Of a DNA stretch of 64,000 nucleotides, positions 52,905 through 62,235 are shown piece after piece. Numbering within the stretch: position 1 is the first letter of the stretch; the number at the start of each line of letters is the position of its first letter. This stretch comes from Calothrix sp. PCC 7507 (GTDB lineage Bacteria; Cyanobacteriota; Cyanobacteriia; Cyanobacteriales; Nostocaceae): contig NC_019682.1 of NCBI RefSeq assembly GCF_000316575.1, positions 4,648,001-4,712,000 of the forward strand. Reading direction: 5' to 3'. A program made the translations under genes and the position numbers. Below the pieces are notes generated by a model. The model had not been told where the DNA came from, did no database searches, and saw only the letters and a program-made list of their open reading frames with translations.

Positions 52905-53891
52905 TCATTTGACATATCGCTCACTGATAAACCAATCAACTGCATCTTTGAGTGCAGTTGTCAAGTCAGACTGTGGGAGATCCAACTCTCTTACTGCCTT
53001 TGAAGCATTGTAATACATAGGCTGTTGCGCCATGCGGACACCGTCCAAAGGTACTGAGGGTGATTTCCCCAAGGGTGCGAGTATCTTTTCATCAACCCAA
53101 GCAACGCTGAGGGGGAGCCAAGCAGGTACAGACATTTGGGGTGCTTTCATAGCCGTAAGCTGGGAAAGTTGGTCAAGTAGTTCTTTGAGGGTAAGGTTTT
53201 GATGACCTAAAATATAGCGATCGCCTGATTTCCCCTTTTGCAAAGCCAGTAAATGTCCCCAGGCCACATCCCGCACATCGATAAAATTCAAACCAGTATT
53301 TACATAAGCAGGCATTTGTCGCCGTAAAAATCGCAGGATAATATCGCCTGTGGGAGTGGGTTTGATATCCAATGGGCCAATCGGGCTACTGGGATTAACT
53401 ACAACCACATCCTGTCCTGTAGTTACAGCTTGCATAGCTTCTTGTTCCGCCAGAAACTTAGATTTTTTGTAGTCACCAACCAATTTTTCTAGGGGACTCT
53501 GATGTGTTTCATCTACGACTTGACCAGATGCTCCCACACCAATCGCCGCCACCGAACTGGTGTAGACAGTGCGCTCAATACCCGCTTTTTGGGCAGATAC
53601 TAGTACATTCCGTGTACCCAGGACATTGTGATGGTAGAGTAGCTCTCGGTCTTTTTGCCACAGTGAATAATGGGCAGCGACATGGAACAGGTACTGACAA
53701 CCACGCATTTGCTGCCAAAGTTCTGGATCATTTAAATCCCCTGTGACAATTTCCACTTTTAGCCCCCGGAGATTTTCCAGGTTGCTGCTGGAACGCACTA
53801 GTGCTTTCACTGTGTATCCCTGTTGCAGTAACAACCGTACAACGTGACTACCAATAAAACCCGTACCCCCCGTCACAAAAACTTGTGTCAT
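52905..53891 (-). CDS. hpnA: Hopanoid-associated sugar epimerase HpnA
   Basis: This 328-residue extended short-chain dehydrogenase has the NAD(P) motif VTGGTGFIGSHVV at the N-terminus, VAAHYSLW, and the catalytic Tyr-x3-Lys in GDYKKSKFLAEQEA. NPSSPIGPLDIKPTPTGDII matches the hopanoid-associated epimerase subgroup. HpnA is linked to hopanoid side-chain modification, although its exact substrate is uncertain. It heads the hpnA-hpnH-radical SAM gene order on the minus strand, 137 bases upstream of hpnH. Confidence 0.9.
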   Translation of the reverse strand: MTQVFVTGGTGFIGSHVVRLLLQQGYTVKALVRSSSNLENLRGLKVEIVTGDLNDPELWQQMRGCQYLFHVAAHYSLWQKDRELLYHHNVLGTRNVLVSAQKAGIERTVYTSSVAAIGVGASGQVVDETHQSPLEKLVGDYKKSKFLAEQEAMQAVTTGQDVVVVNPSSPIGPLDIKPTPTGDIILRFLRRQMPAYVNTGLNFIDVRDVAWGHLLALQKGKSGDRYILGHQNLTLKELLDQLSQLTAMKAPQMSVPAWLPLSVAWVDEKILAPLGKSPSVPLDGVRMAQQPMYYNASKAVRELDLPQSDLTTALKDAVDWFISERYVK

Positions 53892-53944
53892 TTGTCATTT
53901 GTTATTTGGCATTTGTCATTCCCCCTGCCCCCTGCCCCTGCCCC

Positions 53945-56680
53945 TCATCTCTTCTGAAACCGGGGAAACCAATCATCCAAAATGGCGTAGACTACTGGTA
54001 CGACAATCAAACTGAGAATCGTTGAAGTTACTAAACCGCCGGCGATGGATACAGCCATAGGCGATCGCAATTCTGAACCTGCGCCTAAACCTAAAGCGAT
54101 GGGTACCATACCTAAAATTGTCGCTGCAGTGGTCATCATGATTGGTCTGAGGCGTACTGGCCCAGCTTTGAGAATCGCTTCTGTCCGCTCTAAGCCAGAC
54201 TCGCGCAGTTGATTAATGTAGTCCACAATCAGGATGGCATTTTTGTTAGTAATCCCTAGCAAAAACACAAAGCCAATCAGCGAGATCATGCCAAAGTCGC
54301 TCTTGGTAATCAGCAACGCCAACATCGCCCCCACCAGCGCCAAAGGCAAAGAAACACCAATAACTACAGGATCAACCCAGCCTTTAAATAGCCAAATCAG
54401 CACCACTACAATGCACAATGCCGATAAAGCCAGAGTCGTACCGAAACTACCAAAAACCTCACCCAGGCGGGCAGAGTCTCCTCCCAAGTCCAAGGAAACG
54501 CCAGCAGGCATCACTTTTTTAGCTTCAGCTACCACTTTATCAGTGGCATTACCCAAGGATAGATCCTTGCCCAGGTTGGCGCTGATATAAGCCACCCGCT
54601 GATTATTCAGACGCTCAATCTGAACAACCGTATCTTGTTGATTTCCTTCCCCTGTAACTGTGACATCCGCAAACCCTGGGAGTTTCACCAACCGCTCTTT
54701 AATTGCCTTGGCGGCTTTGCTGAGTGCTTTGAGGTCATTACCCCTTAACGACACCTGGAGGGGTTTTTGACCGCCAGTATCCACAAATTGGATATCTTCA
54801 ATACTGGTAGTCACGCCCGGAAGCGTCGGTAAAGTTGTGCGGAATTGGTCTTGGAGTTCTGCTGTTTTGATTGGGCGATCGCTCTTAAGTTTCACATAAA
54901 GCACGCCTTTATTTGGCTCACCCTCACGAGAACCAACAGTAGTAAACACCGTTTCCACTGCTGGTGATTTTCTCACTACCGCCTCTAATTTCTTCGCAAC
55001 TTCAAGGGAGTCATTTAGGGGATTGGGGATTGGGTACTGGAGAGTGAGTATTGCACTTCGACTTCGCTCAGTGCCCAGGGACTGGGGACTGGGGACTGGG
55101 GATTGGGGACTAGAAACTGCTCCCCCTGCTCCCTGCTCCCTGCCCCCTTGCCCTGAGCGAAGTCGAAGGGCTGCTCCCTGCCCAGTAGGTAAACTCGGTA
55201 AAGGAGCAGTATAGGTAATATTAAATTCGCCTCGATCTAGTTTGGGAATAAAGCCTTTGGGAATGAGGGGAATCAGCGCTACACCAGCGATGAAACTGAA
55301 GACAGCTAATGCAATCACGATCGCCCGGTGATTTAAAGACCATTGCAGCAAGTCGCGATAAGATTGAGCGAAGCGTAGCCACAACATCCCTTCTCTTCGC
55401 CGGGAAGATTTAGGTTTTAGCCAGTAAATAGATAAAACAGGTGATAAAGTCCGAGCAACTAACAAAGAAGCCAGCATTGCTGCTGAGACAGTAATACCAA
55501 AAGGTTTGAAAAACTGACCAATCACACCACCCATTAAACCTATGGGGAGAAAAACTGCTACGGCTGTGAATGTGGCGGCTGTAACTGTTAATCCAATCTC
55601 GTTTGTGGCTATCAAGGCGGCTTGGCGAGGAGTTTCGCCATCTTCGATGTGGCGCATGATGTTTTCTACATCCACGATCGCATCATCGACAATTGATCCA
55701 ATCACTAAAGCCAAAGCTAAGAGCGTAATTGTCTCTAAATTAAAGCCAAAAATCGCCATGACGATCGCCGTCGCCAACATAGACGTAGGAATCGCCAGCG
55801 CGGAAATGAGAGTTGCTCGCCAGTTCCACAAAAAAGGGAAAATGACGACAACAGACAACAGCACCGCTTCAATTAGAGAATCGATAGTTGATTGAGTCGC
55901 ATGGCGGATGTATTCTGCTTGTGTTGCGGCTAAAGTGATTTTGACATCCTTGAGGGTAGAACGGAGCTTTTGGACTTCTTTCTCTACCCGACTCACTACT
56001 TCTAATGTGTTGGCGTTACCCCGTTTGATTACCTGAAATGCTAGAGCATCCTTACCATTAAAGCGTACTAAAGTAGCCCCGCCTGCTGATAACTGGGGAG
56101 TTGGTGGACTAGGAACACCCAACAATGAGACTTTGAGTACTCCTGATAGTTTAGCGATCGCTGGAACAATCTGGTCTTTTGCCAACTTAGTCAAATCAGT
56201 GAGATTCCCTGATGGGTTCTCAATGGCGTAGCTAATAGCCGCTGACTCGTTGAGATTTAAAGGAATGATTTTATAATTCGCTCCCTGAGTTAATTTCAAC
56301 TGCTTTAGTGCAGTTTCAACTTGGCGAGTCGATTTTTCTAAGTTCGTACCAACAACAAAAGATAGGCTAACAGCAGTTTGGCCGGGATAGGTAGATGAGC
56401 GAATATCTTCAAGCCCTTCCAGAGATTTCAAACGTTGCTCTAATGGTTGAGTCAGCTTGGCTTCTATATCCAGTGCCGTTGTTAGTGGGGCTTGAGCATT
56501 CACCACCACCACCGGGAAAGTAATATCTGGAAACAAAGCATACTTGAGGGAACTGAAAGCCAGAAGCCCAGCTACCGTCACAGCAATCCAAAAACCAATC
56601 GTCAACCACGAAAATTCAATCGCTAATCTGGAAATATTGAAGCGTTCTCGTGCGGATTTTGAGCTATTAGGCTTTACCAT
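53945..56680 (-). CDS. RND efflux permease (AcrB/CzcA type) with a repeat-derived insertion
   Basis: This 911-residue transporter has the N-terminal helix and first porter loop (FPDITFPVVVVNAQAPLTTA, TYPGQTAVSLSF), the first helix bundle with VIGSIVDDAIVDVENIMRHI carrying the paired Asp of the proton relay, the second porter half, and the second bundle with GFVFLLGITNKNAILIVDYI. It is shorter than the usual 1000-1050 residues. Residues about 494-552 (TGQGAALRLRSGQGGREQGA through SPQSPVPSPQS and SLGTERSRSA) are not protein-like and come from intergenic repeat DNA inserted in frame. The flanks EFNITYTAPLPSLP and NPLNDSLEVAKKLE look native. No membrane fusion or TolC gene is adjacent. It lies 53 bases upstream of hpnA on the same strand and may be co-transcribed with it. 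Confidence 0.9.
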   Translation of the reverse strand: MVKPNSSKSARERFNISRLAIEFSWLTIGFWIAVTVAGLLAFSSLKYALFPDITFPVVVVNAQAPLTTALDIEAKLTQPLEQRLKSLEGLEDIRSSTYPGQTAVSLSFVVGTNLEKSTRQVETALKQLKLTQGANYKIIPLNLNESAAISYAIENPSGNLTDLTKLAKDQIVPAIAKLSGVLKVSLLGVPSPPTPQLSAGGATLVRFNGKDALAFQVIKRGNANTLEVVSRVEKEVQKLRSTLKDVKITLAATQAEYIRHATQSTIDSLIEAVLLSVVVIFPFLWNWRATLISALAIPTSMLATAIVMAIFGFNLETITLLALALVIGSIVDDAIVDVENIMRHIEDGETPRQAALIATNEIGLTVTAATFTAVAVFLPIGLMGGVIGQFFKPFGITVSAAMLASLLVARTLSPVLSIYWLKPKSSRRREGMLWLRFAQSYRDLLQWSLNHRAIVIALAVFSFIAGVALIPLIPKGFIPKLDRGEFNITYTAPLPSLPTGQGAALRLRSGQGGREQGAGGAVSSPQSPVPSPQSLGTERSRSAILTLQYPIPNPLNDSLEVAKKLEAVVRKSPAVETVFTTVGSREGEPNKGVLYVKLKSDRPIKTAELQDQFRTTLPTLPGVTTSIEDIQFVDTGGQKPLQVSLRGNDLKALSKAAKAIKERLVKLPGFADVTVTGEGNQQDTVVQIERLNNQRVAYISANLGKDLSLGNATDKVVAEAKKVMPAGVSLDLGGDSARLGEVFGSFGTTLALSALCIVVVLIWLFKGWVDPVVIGVSLPLALVGAMLALLITKSDFGMISLIGFVFLLGITNKNAILIVDYINQLRESGLERTEAILKAGPVRLRPIMMTTAATILGMVPIALGLGAGSELRSPMAVSIAGGLVTSTILSLIVVPVVYAILDDWFPRFQKR

Positions 56681-57067
56681 CTTAGAAAATCATCGTGCGG
56701 GTGACGCCATCATTAGACATGCTACATTAATCACTTCTACTTTGGGAGTTCTGTTTACTGATAAAAAGCAAGATTATGGGGACTGTTGACCCTCCGAATT
56801 TTAGATTTTAAATTTTGGATTTTGGATTGTTTTTGGTTCAAGCCCCGCCCCTTGTGGAGCCACTGCGGTCTTGGGGGTTTCTCCCATGAGCAAGTGGCGT
56901 GGCGGAATCAATCTAAAATCGTTGACCCTGAGCGAAGCCGAAGGGTCAATTTAAAATCCCCAAGCTGCATCCCTTTATGGGTGCAGTCAATCTAAAATCT
57001 AAAACTTGTACTGAGCTTGCCGAAGTATCCAAAATCCAAAATCGGATTGACTCTTGACTCTTGACAA
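56681..57067. other. Repeat-rich intergenic region
   Basis: This divergent gap holds AATTTTAGATTTTAAATTTTGG-type repeats, TGAGCGAAGCCGAAGG (56930-56946) and TCCAAAATCCAAAATC units. Promoters for the RND gene and the hpnG-like gene must be here, but none stands out. Confidence 0.4.
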
Positions 57068-57745
57068 ATGCCAATGATAATTTTAGTACCTCAAGGAGCC
57101 GAGTATAAAGCTGTGTGTCGTGGCTTAAGCCGTGTCACCACCGCTAAACCGACTGTGATGCCAATTCCTGTTGGCATCAAGCCACTAATCACATATCTGC
57201 ATAAATTGCAAGAGCAGAATCAATTAGTGAATCCCTTGTCGAGAGTTTTGGTTATGGGTTTATGCGGTAGCCTCAACCCTAGCTATTCTGTGGGGGATAT
57301 CGTGCTGTATCAAGATTGTGTTTATCAAGGAAAGTTGCAAAAGTGCGATCGCCTCTTGACAACAGAAATCTGCTCGCGTATATCAGACAAAGTTACTTTA
57401 GTCAAGTCATTAACAAGCGATCGCGTAATTTGTTCAGCAGCAGAAAAACTCCATCTGGGTGAGAAATTTGGGGCTGATGTTGTTGACATGGAAGGATTTG
57501 CCGTCTTAGATTTCTTTCATCAGTTGGGAGTGTCAATAGCAATGCTGCGAGTCGTCAGCGATGACTGTCGCCACGATATACCTGATTTAACATCAGCAAT
57601 CAGCGCCGATGGTTCCTTAAAACCCTTATCCCTAGCACTGAGATTAATTCAGCAACCCATAGCGGCTACAAGACTAATTCGAGGTTCCTTGCAGGGGTTA
57701 AAAGTGTTAGAGAACTTGATAGAATCACTAATTAGGGCTTACTGA
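57068..57745 (+). CDS. hpnG: Nucleosidase/phosphorylase-like protein, probable HpnG
   Basis: This 225-residue protein of the PNP/MTA-SAH nucleosidase fold has an N-terminal MIILVPQGAEYKAVCRGL strand-turn, a GLCGSLNPSYSVGDIVLYQD motif typical of the family, the base-binding VVDMEGFAVLDF and a C-terminal helix. HpnG removes adenine from adenosylhopane to give ribosylhopane. The proximity to hpnA and hpnH, separated only by the RND gene, supports this. The start ATG at 57068 lies close to a repeat-rich leader. The exact specificity remains inferred. Confidence 0.75.
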   Translation: MPMIILVPQGAEYKAVCRGLSRVTTAKPTVMPIPVGIKPLITYLHKLQEQNQLVNPLSRVLVMGLCGSLNPSYSVGDIVLYQDCVYQGKLQKCDRLLTTEICSRISDKVTLVKSLTSDRVICSAAEKLHLGEKFGADVVDMEGFAVLDFFHQLGVSIAMLRVVSDDCRHDIPDLTSAISADGSLKPLSLALRLIQQPIAATRLIRGSLQGLKVLENLIESLIRAY

Positions 57746-57846
57746 AAAAGTCTTATGGCTAGGATAGGCAATAGGCAGCCGAAGTGGGGAGCATCCCAAT
57801 TTTGCCAAAATAAAATTTGTAGTGGGAGCATCTTGCTCCCTAATTT

Positions 57847-57914
57847 CCAGGCAGCGGGCTAGTCCAGGCAGCGGGCTAGTCCAGGCAGTGGGCTAGTCCA
57901 GGCAGCGGGCTAGA
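57847..57914. repeat. 17-bp tandem repeat x4
   Basis: CCAGGCAGCGGGCTAGT occurs at 57847, 57864, 57881 (one substitution) and 57898 (last base A), then GAAGCCCGCACTAC, which pairs with the GCGGGCT part. It is the main content of the 330-base gap between the convergent hpnG-like and DUF58 genes and may terminate one of them. Confidence 0.9.
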
Positions 57915-58074
57915 AGCCCGCACTACAAAAAAATAAATTTACACATTTGGGATGCTCCCGCTGAAGTGTGGCGTGGTTTTTCTCCCCTGCACTCTGCACC
58001 CCTGCACAAGCGCAAACTTTGCGAGGTGTGGTGAGAAATCCGGGTATCGCATGGTGTTGATTTCACAATTACCC

Positions 58075-59400
58075 TTAAAGCTGATTTCGTGCTTTGAGTT
58101 GTAAATATCTTTCAACCAAATGATCAGTAATCTGGTTAGCTGGTGCGTCGAGAACCAACACACCTTTTTGTTTCAACTGAGCAAAAGCAACTTGCCGCTG
58201 TGCTAATAAATCTAAAGCCACTGCACGAGCATAAGCATTAGTGACATCTTCGGTGAATGTGTGCGCCAAACGATCAACTTGGGGATCTCGGAGAGTTACA
58301 CAAAACGGCAAATAACGAGGTGCTAGTCGGGAGAGGGCGGCGAGGAGTTCGGTAGAGGCGGTGACATCAACTAAGTCGGTAATCAAGACTACTAGCGCCC
58401 GACGAGTTTGCTGCTGCACAACCTTTGTCACTGCACCCAAATAATCAGATTCTAGTAATGCTGGTTGAATGGGAGTCAAGCGATCAATTAGCTGGCCGAG
58501 GTGATGTTGACCGCGTTCTGAGGGAATCCACGTATGCATCTGGCGGTCAAATATACCTACGCCGACGCGATCGCCTCGATGCAATCCTGCCAATGCTAAG
58601 GACAAAGTAGCATTCAAACCCCAATCAAAGCGCTGCAAACCCTGGACTCTTTGCGTCATCAAGCGTCCGCGATCGAGCAAAATCAATAAAGTTTGCTCTT
58701 GTTCTGGTTCTAAAACCCTTACCAAAGGTGGTGTATTACCATAGGCTCCTACCCGTCGGGCTGTGGCTTTCCAATCAATCAACCGCAAATCGTCACCAGT
58801 GCGATAGTTACGCAATTCGGCAAACTCAGTCCCGATACCTATTTGGCGAAATTGACGGATTGATCCAGATGACTGTAGTGTCAGCCGAATCGAAAGCGAT
58901 CGCAATCCAATTAAATCAGGATAAACCTTGACTGGTAGACTTTGGGGAATCTGCCAATCATCCCAAGCCAACCGCCAGTGTCCTAATTGTCGTACCTGAA
59001 TATTCCCCCAAGGAAACTCTCCTCGCTGTGTGGGTTTGACGGTATACGTCAATTCTTGGGTGCTGTTCATGGCAACAGTGGCGTTTAGTGTAGATGTAGA
59101 GACACCAAATCCTGTTGGGTAGTAGTCGCAAATTTGAATTGTAGCGTCAGCGTTACCCGATGTGACCGTTAATAGCACTGGGTTATCTCGCCCAATGGAC
59201 AATCGTGATGGTAATACACGAGTAATTTGCACACGGTGTCGTCGCGCCCTCGAACCATCTACAACCATTAACCCCAGCACTACAACATCAAATAGTAAGG
59301 CGATCGCCATGCTGAAGGGAATACCGATAAAAATGGAGAGAATTGGGGCGATCGCTATTCCTAATATCAATAATAAATATACTCTTCTTGATGCAACCAT
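58075..59400 (-). CDS. DUF58 domain protein (MoxR-associated)
   Basis: This 441-residue protein has two N-terminal membrane helices (LLILGIAIAPILSIFIGIPF and AIALLFDVVVLGLMVV). An extracytoplasmic-type beta region follows, then the DUF58 signature TEFAELRNYRTGDDLRLIDW and a von Willebrand-like part with LLILLDRGRLM and ALVVLITDLVD. DUF58 proteins accompany MoxR ATPases and are thought to assist assembly or metal insertion of client complexes at the membrane. Here the MoxR gene lies upstream on the same strand, separated by two small genes. It is complete. Confidence 0.92.
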   Translation of the reverse strand: MVASRRVYLLLILGIAIAPILSIFIGIPFSMAIALLFDVVVLGLMVVDGSRARRHRVQITRVLPSRLSIGRDNPVLLTVTSGNADATIQICDYYPTGFGVSTSTLNATVAMNSTQELTYTVKPTQRGEFPWGNIQVRQLGHWRLAWDDWQIPQSLPVKVYPDLIGLRSLSIRLTLQSSGSIRQFRQIGIGTEFAELRNYRTGDDLRLIDWKATARRVGAYGNTPPLVRVLEPEQEQTLLILLDRGRLMTQRVQGLQRFDWGLNATLSLALAGLHRGDRVGVGIFDRQMHTWIPSERGQHHLGQLIDRLTPIQPALLESDYLGAVTKVVQQQTRRALVVLITDLVDVTASTELLAALSRLAPRYLPFCVTLRDPQVDRLAHTFTEDVTNAYARAVALDLLAQRQVAFAQLKQKGVLVLDAPANQITDHLVERYLQLKARNQL

Positions 59401-59508
59401 TTTTTGAAGTCTGAAGTATGAAGTCTGAAATTATGAACGATATACTTAATTGTCATAAAAGGCACTGTGTTAAACATACAGTGCCTGTTTAACTGGTTGC
59501 TATTGGTT

Positions 59509-59697
59509 TTAACTAGCTTGCTGATTAACTCGTCTTTGCATTTCCGCATCTGCTTCTTCATCTGTTGTGCAAAGCACGCCAGGACGAGAGCGAATAATGC
59601 TGAGATAGTACTGAAAAGCATCTTCATCTTGAGGATTGCGTCTAACATAGTCACGCAATTCCTGCTCAGTCATTGCTTGGTAGTTTGGGCTAGTCAC
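59509..59697 (-). CDS. Small DUF6887-like protein
   Basis: This 62-residue protein has MTSPNYQAMTEQELRDYVRR followed by NPQDEDAFQYYLSI, the pattern of the small cyanobacterial DUF6887 proteins. Its start codon is GTG at 59695-59697 and overlaps the stop of the preceding small gene (GAGTGA), so translation is coupled. DUF6887 and DUF6888 genes occur as pairs. A toxin-antitoxin-like role has no direct support here. Confidence 0.8.
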   Translation of the reverse strand: MTSPNYQAMTEQELRDYVRRNPQDEDAFQYYLSIIRSRPGVLCTTDEEADAEMQRRVNQQAS

Positions 59698-59870
59698 TCG
59701 ATTATCACCTCCCCATTTTTAAATATCTCTATTTGTATAGTTTCGCCAACTAACATGACTATTCGATTAGTGCGACTATCAAGCCTCACTAAATTAATTG
59801 GCTGAAGCAAGTTACTCGCTCTTACACATCTTTGATAAAGTGCTTTTAACTGTGCCGATGTTGGTTCCAT
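59694..59870 (-). CDS. Small DUF6888-like protein
   Basis: This 58-residue protein reads MEPTSAQLKALYQRCVRASN, then LVRLDSRTNRIVMLVGETIQ and IEIFKNGEVIIE. It matches the DUF6888 partners of DUF6887 genes (a helix, R.D.RT..I.ILAGE strand, FKNGE end). The start ATG at 59868-59870 has GGGAGTGAA just upstream, and the stop is at 59694-59696. It is the first of a two-gene unit lodged between the MoxR and DUF58 genes. Confidence 0.8.
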   Translation of the reverse strand: MEPTSAQLKALYQRCVRASNLLQPINLVRLDSRTNRIVMLVGETIQIEIFKNGEVIIE

Positions 59871-60094
59871 TTCACTCCCTTTTTTATTCTCACCTCTTCG
59901 CTGCGCGTCTTTCCAAGGCTCCCTCTAGGGTTTACGATTCCGGCTACTTATCCCGGGGGCAATAAAGTTTATGTTGATTTAAGATTTTTAACAAAGTTTA
60001 TTAATCATTCGCTCTCGAATATTGAACGGTTTTTGCTTTTCCTCGCTCATACTTTCGTTTCACCCTTCAGACTTCAGACTTCATACTTCACCCT

Positions 60095-61045
60095 TCATCT
60101 TGGCACCGGGACTTGATTAATCACCGACGCAATTACTGCGTCAATTTGTAAACCATCTAGCATGGCTTCTGGCTTCAAAATTAAGCGATGACGCAGCAGT
60201 GGCGATGCAACAGCTTTGATATCATCTGGAGTGACAAAATTTCTCCCTGCTAGCCACGCCACCGCTTGGGATGTCTGCAACCAAGCGCCAGCAGCACGCG
60301 GCGATGCACCTAAAGCTAAATCAGGATATTGACGGGATGTTCTGACCAACGTCAAGAGATAATCAATAATAGCTTCAGATACCTTAATTTCTAGGACTGC
60401 TTGCCGTGCTTGCAAAATATCGGCTACCGTTGCTATTGGTTTGAGGCGGCTGATATCTAAGCGTCGCGCTGCAAATCCTGCTTGGCGATTGAGTAACATT
60501 TGCTTTTCAGCGGCTTGGTCAGGGTAATTTACTACTAGTTTGAATAAAAATCTATCTAGCTGCGCTTCTGGTAAGGGATAAGTGCCTTCAAATTCTAGGG
60601 GATTTTGAGTGGCGATCGCCCAAAATAAATCTGGCAAAGGCAAGCTTTCACCATCCAGTGTCACCTGCTTCTCTTCCATCGCTTCTAACAACGCCGCTTG
60701 TGTCTTCGGGGGAGTGCGGTTAATTTCATCGGCCAGCAGCACCTCGGTAAACACAGGCCCCTTTCTCAAGGTGAAATTGCGGCTATTCAAATCAAAAATA
60801 TTTGTCCCAGTAATATCAGATGGTAAAACATCTGGTGTCAATTGAATGCGACGGAAGTCGGCTTGAATTAACTGTGCTAACACTTTTACTAACAGTGTCT
60901 TACCGGTTCCCGGTACTCCTTCCAAAATTATATGTCCACCTGCTAACAGTGCCACTAGCAACTGCTCTATCAGGCTGGATTGTCCTACAATTACTTGGTT
61001 CAGTCCTTGACCGAGACGAATGAAAATAGGATGGGTTTCGCTCAT
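60095..61045 (-). CDS. MoxR-family AAA+ ATPase
   Basis: This 316-residue ATPase has Walker A GVPGTGKTLLVK, Walker B and the MoxR signature LLADEINRTPPKTQAALLEA, sensor 1 ATQNPLEFEGTYPLPEAQLD and the arginine-rich ALGASPRAAGAW region. MoxR proteins act as chaperone-like ATPases for membrane or metal-binding complexes, together with DUF58 proteins. The gene lies between the DUF4350 gene (upstream) and the small pair plus DUF58 (downstream), all on the minus strand, so it is one functional set even though repeats separate the genes. Confidence 0.95.
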   Translation of the reverse strand: MSETHPIFIRLGQGLNQVIVGQSSLIEQLLVALLAGGHIILEGVPGTGKTLLVKVLAQLIQADFRRIQLTPDVLPSDITGTNIFDLNSRNFTLRKGPVFTEVLLADEINRTPPKTQAALLEAMEEKQVTLDGESLPLPDLFWAIATQNPLEFEGTYPLPEAQLDRFLFKLVVNYPDQAAEKQMLLNRQAGFAARRLDISRLKPIATVADILQARQAVLEIKVSEAIIDYLLTLVRTSRQYPDLALGASPRAAGAWLQTSQAVAWLAGRNFVTPDDIKAVASPLLRHRLILKPEAMLDGLQIDAVIASVINQVPVPR

Positions 61046-61079
61046 ATTTGATTGAGAAAAAATTCACGCAAGAGTGCAA

Positions 61080-61146
61080 ATCAGTTATCAGTAATCAGTG
61101 AACAGTTATCAGTTATCAGGTCTGTTCACTGTTCACTGTTCACTGA
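61080..61146. repeat. CAGTTATCAG and GTTCACT short repeats between MoxR and DUF4350 genes
   Basis: Mixed CAGTTAT, CAGTGAA and GTTCACT heptamers occupy almost the whole 100-base gap. Confidence 0.8.
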
Positions 61147-62235
61147 TTACTGTTCACGCAGGGTGCGCCATTTCCCCAACCAGCTTAACAGGTCTTGTTC
61201 ACTGATGGTTTTTTTTCGGGCATGTAATTTTAATACTGCTTCCAATTCGGCTGCACTTAGACCGGTTTTCTCTACCCAAACAGCCATCAAAACTTGGGGT
61301 TCCAGCAATAATTGCCCTAATCCCAAGGCTTTTTGTAGTTGTAGTTGTTCTTCTTTACCTACCATTTCCACGACGAAATCCGTGGATTCGGCTTTTTGTA
61401 ACACTCCTGCTAACGCTTGGATATATGCCTCGCTATTATCTATAGCTGGTGTATCTAAAGCTACTGGCTTACCAAAACGGCGATTCTGTGACCAAATGAG
61501 TACTAATAGCAAAACGCCTGCTTGCAATAAGGCAGTAAATAAAGGCATTTGCACAAAATAACTGAATAAGTTGCCTTTGCCTTCTTTTTCTCGGACATCG
61601 GCATCTTTGTAGCCGTGAATGTATTCATCGACAAAAATCTGGTTATTTTTTTGGCTAACTAAATTGGCTAAATACTGGAAATTACTTAAATAATCCTGGT
61701 AAGCATTAGCGGCTAAATGGGGAGTGGTAGAAAAAATCGCTTTGCCTTTGTCGTATTTTTCTTCCCAGACAATAGCACCGAAGCGATCGCCTAAAGAAAC
61801 TAGCTCTGGTTCAACTTTCTCGCGTCGTCTCCGCGTGGCAATCTTGACATCGCCAAAGGACGACTTTTGCGTGGTGCTAAACTCCGCTGCTGTGACGCGA
61901 TCGCGCACACCCAAAATTACCAGAGTGTTCCCTTGTTCTAACCATTCTCGCTCTTGTTGATCCACTCCTGGCGGATTCAGTTCACTGTATACCCGTAGTA
62001 AAGTCACGGGATTTTTATCGGCTTTGAGATCACTCCCCGGCTTTTGCCAGCGCTGAATGGCAATTCCCTGCTGTTGCATAAAAGCATACCAAGCACCATA
62101 GCCATCAGGGGCGCGGTTATAAGTGGAGCCACTATTAATTGTGTTACTACTGGGAGCCACTATCAAGCTCAGTAAAATAATTACCCCTAGTGCGATCGCC
62201 CCCAGCCAAGCTAGACGGTTTGATTTATTTGTCAT
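61147..62235 (-). CDS. DUF4350 domain membrane protein
   Basis: This 362-residue protein has an N-terminal membrane helix (LAWLGAIALGVIILLSLIVA) and an extracytoplasmic DUF4350 domain (APDGYGAWYAFMQQQGIAIQ, TLVILGVRD, EEKYDKGKAIFSTTPHLAAN). A second helix follows at about 229-247 (FTALLQAGVLLLVLIWSQNR), then a cytoplasmic tail. DUF4350 proteins accompany MoxR/DUF58 genes in many bacteria. The start is ATG 62235. It belongs to the same minus-strand set as DUF4129 and MoxR. Confidence 0.9.
   Translation of the reverse strand: MTNKSNRLAWLGAIALGVIILLSLIVAPSSNTINSGSTYNRAPDGYGAWYAFMQQQGIAIQRWQKPGSDLKADKNPVTLLRVYSELNPPGVDQQEREWLEQGNTLVILGVRDRVTAAEFSTTQKSSFGDVKIATRRRREKVEPELVSLGDRFGAIVWEEKYDKGKAIFSTTPHLAANAYQDYLSNFQYLANLVSQKNNQIFVDEYIHGYKDADVREKEGKGNLFSYFVQMPLFTALLQAGVLLLVLIWSQNRRFGKPVALDTPAIDNSEAYIQALAGVLQKAESTDFVVEMVGKEEQLQLQKALGLGQLLLEPQVLMAVWVEKTGLSAAELEAVLKLHARKKTISEQDLLSWLGKWRTLREQ

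Noticed and set aside
53945-56680. RND gene next to hpnA as the hopanoid transporter HpnN
   Set aside because: Its motifs are those of AcrB/CzcA-type pumps (paired Asp in VIGSIVDDAIVDVENIMRHI). HpnN belongs to the MmpL-like group.
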